DNA of 64,000 nucleotides from Ipomoea triloba (taxonomy: Eukaryota; Streptophyta; Magnoliopsida; Solanales; Convolvulaceae), in the NCBI RefSeq assembly GCF_003576645.1, contig NC_044925.1, forward strand, positions 8,954,423 through 9,018,422. Direction: 5' to 3'. Shown here one piece after another: positions 56,034 through 64,000 of the stretch; the first letter of the stretch is position 1, and each line of letters starts with the position of its first letter. The notes beneath the pieces are model-generated. The model was given only the letters and a program-made list of their open reading frames with translations. It was not told the origin of the DNA and made no database searches. A program made the translations under genes and the position numbers.

Positions 56034-56869
56034 AGAGAGAATGAGAGGTTTTAATTTTAATCTCACGAACAACACTTGGTCAATAAATAGCATCTAGGTT
56101 AACAAGGTTACGATTTTAGAAACTAGGTTGTCAACTTGCACCCAACATTTTTGAGAGGAAAACAAGAACAAGATTTTGAAAAATGGAAATGATTTTTAGC
56201 AAGAGGGTATTTGATCCTACAAGGGACATGGGGAATACGACCTCAAAAACGAATTAAGGAATTCGACCTTGAACTCAGAGACAACGCTTGTCAGAGTAGG
56301 GCACTATCCGATAGCTCTAGCCAAAACATTCCCAACTTTCCAAACCACAAGTTTCAAACACTTCTTTCGGAACATAAACACTTGAAGAACTTACATGTAC
56401 AAAGCTCTCTAATTCTCTTCTTACTCTCAAATAGTTAAACGAATAAAACCTATCCTCCAAACTTCATCACACTTACGTACAATCATCCTCCTCTTTTAGT
56501 CAAACTCAAGTCCTTAAGTAATTAACCCAATTACAAAAGAACATCACTTACCTCCTCAAAGAGATGCACACCCTCAGGGTGCAAAAGCCACAGTTCAAAT
56601 ATTATCCAAGATAGGCACAACAACTTTCAAATATCAAGCCAACAAAATCAAGCAATCATAAGGAAACTCATATCTCACCGCGAATTCTTAAAGAGTCCCA
56701 GTTCCCTAAGGTTTCAAACTCAGATTCCTTATGCTTAGGTTCTCAATATCTAACCAACTCCTATTTCAAAATACTCATTACTTAAGTTCATTTAGTTAGC
56801 TTCATACATCATAGGGTCAACCTAGGCTCTTGAAGTCAACTTCTTAACACTCTAGAACTCTAACCTAAG
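56034..56869 (-). mobile_element. Leader region of a minus-strand gypsy element
   Basis: It lies directly downstream (minus sense) of the PBS at 56870-56882. It has no ORF matching gag. The minus strand shows LTR-retrotransposon leader-like text (TTAGGTTAGAGTTCTAGAG..). The element apparently stops before gag, cut by the LTR that ends at 56033. Confidence 0.5.
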
Positions 56870-56882
56870 GCTCTGATACCAA
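56870..56882 (-). promoter_or_regulatory. Primer-binding site, tRNA-iMet type
   Basis: The minus strand reads TGGTATCAGAGCC two bases after an LTR end (..GGGGGTGTTATA). This fixes the orientation of the adjacent LTR as minus and its identity as a 5' LTR. Confidence 0.9.
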
Positions 56883-56883
56883 C

Positions 56884-57255
56884 TATAACACCCCCGAATT
56901 TAAAAGCCTGAATAATCCAAAATAAACTATCTTTCTTACTAACCATATTGAAAATATATGCGGAAGTGAAAATTAAAACTTAAACTAAGGGGTACTATGC
57001 CACGCCTGGGCCAACTCACAAGGCCAAAACGCACAGGCTACAAAGGTTCCAACCAACAATCCATAATGCAAAGGCTCACTATTAATAATGCAAATCAAAT
57101 ATAATATAATTAGATCAAATTCCAACTAAACCATTAAACCAAGAGTCATCTCCAAGGGGTAACTAGCTTAGTTCTCTGCCGCGCTCTCGGAACAAGCCAC
57201 AAAACCCAGATCCGGAACAAGCCACACACAGACACACATAGACACACACACACAC

Positions 57256-57308
<53 letters not shown>

Positions 57309-58434
57309 CATTGCGTAAATGGAACCGAGGGTTACGATTACACTCGAATATGTATGTTTGTGAATAAGTGGGGAAACGCTCGTAGGTCAGCCGGTCGGTC
57401 TACCGTAGGGCGACCGAGTAGTCCGAGACGGAGTTATATTCCAAGTGGTAAGTGATTACAAGCAGGTTTCTATTAAGGAACGTAGGTTGCAATTGAACGG
57501 TTACACGTGGTGTAGACATCGATGTAGATTGATGTTGTAGGGTGGAGATTACAAGTACTGAGTAGTAATTGTTACAACCAGATGAAGATGAGAAGTGAGG
57601 GGAGACCCTTTGATTTATACTAATCAAGTCGGTCTACGCATTTAATGCACCAGCTGCAAGTGGCTTGACGTGGCGTTTTCTTGTTGGCTTGGTCAAGCGG
57701 TTACTTTGCAGGCTACGCGTAGGTTGACTGGTCGAGGTTGTAGAGCTGTAAGTTGTCAATCGCCGCCCCCGTAGGCGCAAGTTGGACTGTCTTACTTGTT
57801 GTGTAAGTTAGGTTTTCAGCTTGCAGGTTGCGTCACCTTGTTGACCGACCGGTCTAGGGTGGCTTTCTGTCGGGGTGATTCCAAGGGTAATCCGAGAGCA
57901 TTTTGTCACGAGGCCTATCGGAACAAGCAGACCAGTTGATCACAAGTGATTTATTCCAATTGGGTTGATGGCTATGACGGACCGGTTGTGTGACTTCTTT
58001 GACAAACCGGCTATACAGGTTAGTGTTTTATGCGTATTTTCCCATCATATATATATACACACACACACTAGTTTAGGATTGAGCCAATAAAGTTTTGATG
58101 GGCTTGGGTCTTGGGCTAAAGACTTGGGTCAATTCGATATTAAAATTATTTGAGTTTGAGTTTGAAGAATAATTTATTTTGGGCTTTAGCAAAATCATTG
58201 GACTTAGGAAGTTTAATAGTTATAAAATGATTTTGGCAGGCTCGTCTCAGATAGATTTTGAATACTAAAATTATGAGTCATAAAATAGTTTATTTAAATT
58301 TAGGAGTAAAATAATTGTTTTGAAAGTATTCGGGCTAAAATATTTAGGATCTAAAAATAAATTTTTATTTTTGAGAATACTTTATTAAAATAAGATTTTT
58401 TTAAAAATATCAGGTTGTCACACCCTCGTTTTTT
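56884..58434 (-). mobile_element. 5' LTR of a chromovirus-type gypsy element
   Basis: The lower end (TATAACACCCCCGAATTTAA) and the upper end (..AAAAATATCAGGTTGTCACA) match both ends of the large LTR at 34976-43382, including ATGCGGAAG, GGGGTACTATGCCA, GGGCCAACTCACAAG and TTGAGAATACTTTATTAAAA blocks. It is followed by a tRNA-iMet PBS. A (TA)n tract (57258-57306) and an LTR-like insertion (57312-58047) interrupt it; without the insertion it is about 0.8 kb, much shorter than its relative. Confidence 0.75.
57312..58047 (-). mobile_element. GC-richer LTR-like insertion flanked by (CA)n/(TA)n
   Basis: Ends TGCGTAAATGG and ..TTTCCCATCA on plus (minus start TGATGGGAAAATACGC). It is clearly GC-richer than its surroundings. 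On the minus strand GTATAAATC (about 57614-57622) would be a TATA box, followed by CTCCCCTCACTTCTCATC, a plausible transcription start. CCGGT motifs recur throughout (GACCGACCGGTC). (CA)n(TA)n on the left and (TA)n(CA)n on the right mirror each other. No ORF domain and no TSD. Probable solo LTR of an unrelated family, minus strand. Confidence 0.5.
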
Positions 58435-58730
58435 TTTCAAATTTTATTTTCTCTTTCGCATTTGAAATCTGTCTTTTAAAAAGAAATGTCATTTATTTTA
58501 AATATTCCAATTTTAAAAATTGGAGGTGTTACATATTTGCCATTATTGATGTAATAGTTAAAGTTCCTAATCTTAAAGATATATCCATTTGTCATGTCTC
58601 ATTTATTTTATTTTCTTGTATTAAATGATCCTGTTTGACTCCATGTTTTCATGCCTTATGTACTAATGAGGATGCAATAGTAGTAGCTGCACAAGGCTGG
58701 GATGGTTCACCCAACTTGATTTGAGACGAT
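58435..58730. other. Unassigned, with an extra LTR-end-like motif
   Basis: GGAGGTGTTACA near 58536 looks like another chromovirus LTR end, about 100 bp from the previous LTR edge. The rest is AT-rich and unrecognised. Confidence 0.4.
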
Positions 58731-58920
58731 AGTGCACAATAAATTAATGTTACTGAATCATGTCATCAAGGTTTCAGTAGATCATGTGGTTTTTTATGGT
58801 GGGTGGAGAGGCATTTCTTTTACCGGTGCCTACTTAACACCGTACAAAATTGGAGAGATCATCAGAAGTTTTGTACAATGGCCTATATATTTAGTTGGTA
58901 CAGGAGAGGTACGAACTTGT
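58731..58920 (+). pseudogene. Possible CACTA (En/Spm) transposase C-terminal fragment
   Basis: The frame gives MHNKLMLLNHVIKVSVDHVV, then GAYLTPYKIGEIIRSFVQWP and IYLVGTGE. The ending G.AI.S.VQWP..LV resembles the C-terminal segment of plant CACTA transposase-like proteins, where a similar I-x-W-P motif is common. The match is short and from memory. A donor-like GAG|GTACGA follows and an acceptor-like CATAG precedes GAAGCTACAG at about 58997. Confidence 0.35.
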
Positions 58921-59234
58921 TTTTGTTGTACAGTTTATTGGAGCAGTCTTATTATTTGTAACTGTTATTATGATTAAAATTTCCTTTGTTCATAGGAAGC
59001 TACAGTGATGAAGTCAACAATTCAAAATAGAACAAGGAATGAGAAGCATAATGAACATGGTGAGGCATTGGGTACCAGAGTATGACCCCACAATTAGTTG
59101 ATGATGATATCTTGCAGTGTTTAGTGTGGAATCGGCTTAACGCATTGCTTCGAATAGTGTTTTTTGATACATATTATTTTGAATTGGAGTTAAATTATAA
59201 TATCTTCCATCATACCCGATAACTCCATTTCTAA
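58921..59234. other. Unassigned, possible exon of the preceding fragment
   Basis: After CATAG (58992-58996), 'GAAGCTACAGTGATGAAGTC' opens a short frame that ends quickly. Not recognised. Confidence 0.3.
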
Positions 59235-60545
59235 ATACCTTTTTGCCCCCTCTTTCATCTATTTTTGTAGTTAAGTGTTGATACTTGAGTGGGATTTATT
59301 ACTTGGTTGTGTGTTTTTTTGTTATAGGTGAAATTCTTCACAATGAGTGGTAAAAGAAGCATTTTGGAATGCTTTGGATCAATTTTGGTAGCTTAGGATC
59401 CCACTCAAGGAGGGAGAGGAGCAGCGAAGCGCAAAATGGAGCAGGAGAAAAAAATACTGCAAGAAATGAAATGGGTACCGAAATGGGCGTGTGGGTACCC
59501 GTTTTGGTCCACCCTAAGACTGATCACCAAAATGGGTACTGACACACCCGTGTCCCTACCCGTTTCGGTCTGTACTGTTCTGTTTTAAGCGATTTTCTAC
59601 TGCAATTTTGATTATTATGAACCCTAGTGTAGAACTTTTCTCTCTTATTTCCATAGCCACTTTTAGCTTAGAATAGCCTAGATCTACATTAGAGAACACT
59701 TTGCAAGCATCTTTTGGTGGATTTGGAAGGGATTCCAACAACTTTTCTTCATCATTAATAGTAAAACTCTCATTTCCTCTTCTCCATCTCTTCTTTACAT
59801 TTATTGTGCATTTATGATTTCCTTGTCCAATCTTGTTATGTTTACTTGAAATATGAGTGAGTAGTTCCTAATATGGGTTTGATTAGGTGTTTATTACTTC
59901 TATTAATGCTTATTATGTGATTATTGCATAAGGGGATGAACACCCATTTAGGGTTCTTGAGTTTGAATTAGGTTTATTTCTATCTTGCAATGATTATTGT
60001 ACAATGATTGTTGGTTGCCTTTGGAAAGTCTCTCATCTCAATAGGAGTTGGATGGGAGACTTGAGCCAACCCAATCTCAAGCCCATTTTCTCTTCTATGG
60101 AAATAGGGATAGATTTGGGGCTTAAATAGCTTTTGTTCTTCAAGAATTTAGGTTGGTTTTCCATGGAAATGGGGCAACCTTTGTTTTAATTATTGTGGAA
60201 ACTTGGAGTCCTTTGTGCTAGCCTTAAGAACCTAGGATTATTGTTCATCCCCCAATTCAAGTGTTCATGCATCAATAGGGTAATACACCTAATCCAACCC
60301 ATCTTTCTTATTAGAATTTAAACCTTGTCTTAACCTTGTTTTCCCTTAAATCCAAAATTCCAAAAATACTTTAGTTTAAATCCAAAACCAAAATTTGATT
60401 TACTTGGATCCTTATGGATTCCAAGACCTTTGTGACTAGAGTTTAGGTGACCATTCTTTACGTGCCATAACCCCCAATTCTCGAGGTTCGACACACTCAT
60501 TTTTATATCACCGTAAATACCACATCAATACTATCGCGACAAGCA
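59235..60545 (+). mobile_element. Dispersed retroelement LTR/UTR-like segment, copy 2
   Basis: It matches 3018-4100 in order: 'GGTGAAATTCTTCACAATGAG', 'GCATTTTGGAATGCTTTGGA', a GC-rich block with ACCGAAATGGGC / GGGTACCCG repeats, 'TGAGTGAGTAGTTCCTA', 'GTGATTATTGCATAAGGGGAT', 'GACTTGAGCCAACCCAATC' and 'AGGGTAATACACCTAATCC'. It extends beyond copy 1 to TTCGACACACTC and CTATCGCGACAAGCA, the wording typical of an LTR 3' end in Athila/Tat elements. No PBS follows. Probably a truncated or solo LTR. Confidence 0.55.
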
Positions 60546-60932
60546 TTTTTATGTGATGATGGATTACATTAAAGTAAATGACTTTTTAATTCTGCAATTG
60601 CTTGATTATTGAAAGGTTGTTTTTTTTTTTTGGGAAGAATTGAAAGGTTGGTTTTAGCAGTGATTGATGGTGTGTCTGAAACGGTATCTTTACATGCACC
60701 CGATATTATCTCGAGGAGTGGATAAAAATATGTTGAATAATATGTGGTTAATCACAAAAGTATATAGTTGTTTGGAAGGTAGATCAAATAGTTGATTTGA
60801 AAGTCATACAAGAACAACTAATTAAAAAGTAATGAGCAAAGCAAAATAACAAGCAATAGTAGGTATGACAGGGTAATTGGGTACCCGACCCGGAACCATT
60901 GGCAGGACCCAAAACATTGTCAAGACAGTTGC
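60546..60932. other. Unassigned up to the N at 60933
   Basis: No gene seen. 'GGGTACCCGACCCGGAACC' near 60880 resembles hAT MITE internal text but no TIR was found. The sequence stops at an N. Confidence 0.4.
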
Positions 60933-60933
60933 N

Positions 60934-60997
<64 letters not shown>

Positions 60998-63900
60998 AAT
61001 TCATAAAAATTAGCCATTTATATGTATTAATTATAATTGGTTATTATGATAATTAGTTATCTAAATCAGCCATGTATTAATTATAATTGTATGTTAAGAA
61101 TTAAAATAAATTACACTTTCCTTTAGAAATTAAAATTAATTATACTTTCCTTTTGAAAATTTAAATAAATTTATAACACTCACATTTTCTACTAATAAAT
61201 ATAGTGGATTGGTGACTTGAAAATCACATTGATACTAGCTAATCCATTATATTGTTTCGATGTGTTTCGATAGATATGCTTTTATAAATTTATTCTGTTG
61301 ATTTAGTTTCGGATCCATTGGGGAGTGGAAGATCTTAAGCCGAGGTATGATTAATACGTTTTATTTTGTTGATGAAGGAATTATTTTAACTTTATATTGT
61401 TGTTGATGAAAGTGCTCATGAGATTTTTTACGAATTGATTTTAACATTAGGTATAATTTTATAGAGCTGCTTTATTTGTTGCATAGCTTTTTGTTTTGGT
61501 TGACTTTAATTCTTTTTTCTTTAGCACTTACACAAGCATTCAATTGTCTCTGTTTTAATATCAAGTTACAACAAATCTTCTCCTTGACAATCATTCGCGA
61601 AAATGCTACAGTGTTATTGTTAGTTCACACTTTAGTTGTAAATTGGTTGTAGGTTTTTCTCAATTCGCACACGGTTAAAAATGGGTAATTATTTTTTAAA
61701 CTGTTGCAATGTAATTTATCCCTAAACACGACAAAAGTGAGAATGATATTCACAACCTGAGGATGGTTTGAAGGCATACAGTAATGATGTTGTAATTCAT
61801 AGTTTAATGTATATACAAAATTTTTATTTTCTTCTTACAGTATTTATTTGTTTTTTTTTTGATGTACTGAAAAGTATTTTTACAATATGTACTGAAAAGT
61901 ATTTTTACAATATTCTATTTTCTCAATCCTCAACTTCAATTTTTCTAAGAAATATGATCCTTTTAAAAGTGTAAATTTTACTTTCAGCCTTTAATTAATT
62001 ATTGTGGCATGATTACTTTTAGTCAATAGTTGTACTTTAAAAAAAATGTCACATGCCTAACATCCATAATTTTTATTTTTGTCACAATAATTCAACTATA
62101 AGAGTTTATGAGATAATGAAAGAAATTACATGTTAGGACAAGATACTTGAATGAAAAATATTACATTTTTTTTTGTGCGTGATAATATTATGATTAGGCA
62201 GTCTCTTCATTGTCCAAACTATATCCGGTTGGTTTGTAGCCTCAATTTAAAATCTATTCTTATTAAGATAACAACAACAATAACAATAATAATTATAATA
62301 ATATAATACTCTGTAATAATAATAATAATCCAAAATTCTTAATATAATTTCCTAAAATAATTTTCATAATATTAATAATTAATAATAATAATATAATAAT
62401 AATAATAATAATAATAATCCAAAACTCTTAATAAAAGTTCCTAATTAAATTTTCTTATTAAATTCATTTATAACATTAATTACAAATATAAAATTAGAAA
62501 AATTAGCATAATTGATACTCCGTACTAGCTAATCAATTTCCTAATATAATTTTTCTAATATAATTTTTCTATCATATTTTAATTAATTGATATTTTTCCT
62601 AATATATCTTTCCTAAAAAGCTTCCTCCCTTTTTCCTATAATACTGATCCATATGTTAATCTGTTTATTATGGTAATCTATATATAGGTAATAACCATAT
62701 AGTATTTACCATTTAAATAATCCGTGGTAATTATCAATCGTATTTAACATATAAATAAATTTATTATGGTAATTAAACATAGAGAATACCTTCTTACGAC
62801 GATTTTATTTATTTTTCTTTAAATAATATCAATTATCCGTGCACTTCTTTTGACTACTATACTTTTAAATAAAATCTTAAAAATTATAACAATTAAAGAA
62901 TTAATACTTTCCGTAATATAAATTTTATCTAATAAATTAAGGAAATTGGTAATACACATATTACGATTAAAGGAGATTAAAAAAATTATGATAATTATTC
63001 CAATTCACGTATTATTATGCTTGTGAATTACGTCCATATAATTATGCAAATTATTACACATATAAAAATATGCCAATGGTTATTTTTTAATACAATTTTA
63101 ATAATTATGATAATTAAGAATTAATTCACACATTATACTTTTATTAATCTATTTTTTTATATTTGACGTAATATGGATTTTATCTAATGAATTAAGGAAA
63201 TATATCGTACACATATTACGGACATAATTAAAGGAAATTAAACATACAAATATTATGGACATAATTAAAGGAATTAAAATTAAACATACACATATTACGT
63301 TCATAATTAAACGAACATCATAATTAGCAGAATATTAATTAAGAATAATGTATACTCCTTAATTAGCATATAGTAATCATATTAAAATGACCTCATTTTT
63401 ATTGGAATTAATGATAAATTTTCAAACATCATTATCTTACTGTAAGAACTCTAACTATAACACCTACATTAAAAGAAAAAAAAAACCAATTTAATTACAC
63501 AAATAAAACCCTAAGGATAAAGATAAAGTATACCCTAAAGAGCCAAATTATGTTTGACATGTTTCGGTAGAATTATAGCTCTTAATACAATAGATACAAT
63601 ATATTATACAGCTCAACTGTTAGACAAAAATACACACCAAATAAAATATGCCCATAAATCAAACATAACATTCATGAAGTAAGGTTAATCTATACACTTA
63701 AAAGAAAGCAGAGCTAATCTATACATACATGCTTTACAAATATCTTATAATCAATGAAGTACTAAAGTTCTGGATAATTCAAAACAGTTATGTTATGTTT
63801 TCTTTTTATACAAAGATGACAAAATTGTTATATATCTACATAGAAAATATATCATTCGTACAAATAATTTTTATAACTGAGTTGCTAGACAACGAGATAA

Positions 63901-64000
63901 TTAGCCTAATTAATACAAATCATAAACATTGATATATAAAATGTCTAATGTTTCAGCACTGGATGCATATATATTTATACACGTTGGCTATTAATTGGAC
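60934..64000. repeat. Large direct repeat, copy 2 (partner 50730-54046)
   Basis: It begins inside a (TA)n tract right after N (60933) and then repeats the 50.7-54.0 kb Helitron interior to the window end without the extra tandem units of copy 1. Apparent identity over 3 kb with a break at an N favours an alternative assembly or haplotype of the same locus rather than a genuine second insertion. Confidence 0.9.

Overview
The window looks like intergenic, repeat-dominated nuclear DNA from a eudicot plant. It is AT-rich, full of (TA)n and (AAT)n microsatellites, and packed with plant-type transposable elements: Ty3/gypsy elements primed by tRNA-Asp and initiator tRNA-Met, Ty1/copia pol, LINE RNase H, SINEs, hAT, Mutator, Stowaway and Tourist MITEs, and Helitrons. 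I cannot name the genus. I see no bacterial operons, rRNA, intact tRNA or CRISPR, and no full-length functional host gene. Almost every ORF is a short shadow or a fragment of a decayed element.

Layout. 0-3 kb: a decayed hAT-like element that holds a Stowaway MITE and interrupts an RNase H relic. 3-5.6 kb: a dispersed retroelement segment ending in irregular tandem arrays, then a SINE. 6-9 kb: a foldback element and an hAT MITE with a perfect 8-bp target duplication. 10-13 kb: minus-strand copia remains split by a second hAT MITE and a Tourist MITE. 14-21 kb: a SINE-like repeat, several long inverted-repeat (foldback) elements next to (TA)n, and Mutator-like elements, one with a perfect 9-bp target duplication. 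21.4-22.7 kb: a 650-bp identical duplication around a single N, probably an assembly overlap. 24-27 kb: a TIR element containing a solo LTR, and two foldbacks of one family. 27.1-29.2 kb: a large LTR. 29.6-35 kb: LINE RNase H relic and a rearranged Athila/Tat-type gypsy element on the minus strand. 35-43.4 kb: a nested stack in which one large minus-strand LTR is split by a compact deletion-derivative gypsy element and by an oppositely oriented solo LTR. 44.7-54.8 kb: a Helitron-rich region with two clear Helitron 3' ends, an RPA-like exon, a mini-gene with an ALY/REF-type RRM tail, and a Pack-MULE carrying an NPH3/BTB gene fragment with its intron. 55-60.5 kb: more gypsy LTRs, a GC-richer LTR-like insertion and a possible CACTA fragment. 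60.9-64 kb: a near-identical repeat of 50.7-54.0 kb that starts exactly at an N.

The parts do not cooperate as a pathway. Their interest lies in nesting order, gene capture and the structure of the non-autonomous elements. The best single locus is the Pack-MULE at 48340-49677. The best collective pattern is a set of long-inverted-repeat elements that sit beside (TA)n tracts and carry arrays of short motifs. All TIR, TSD and homology statements come from reading the sequence by eye; family names come from remembered consensus motifs and were not searched.
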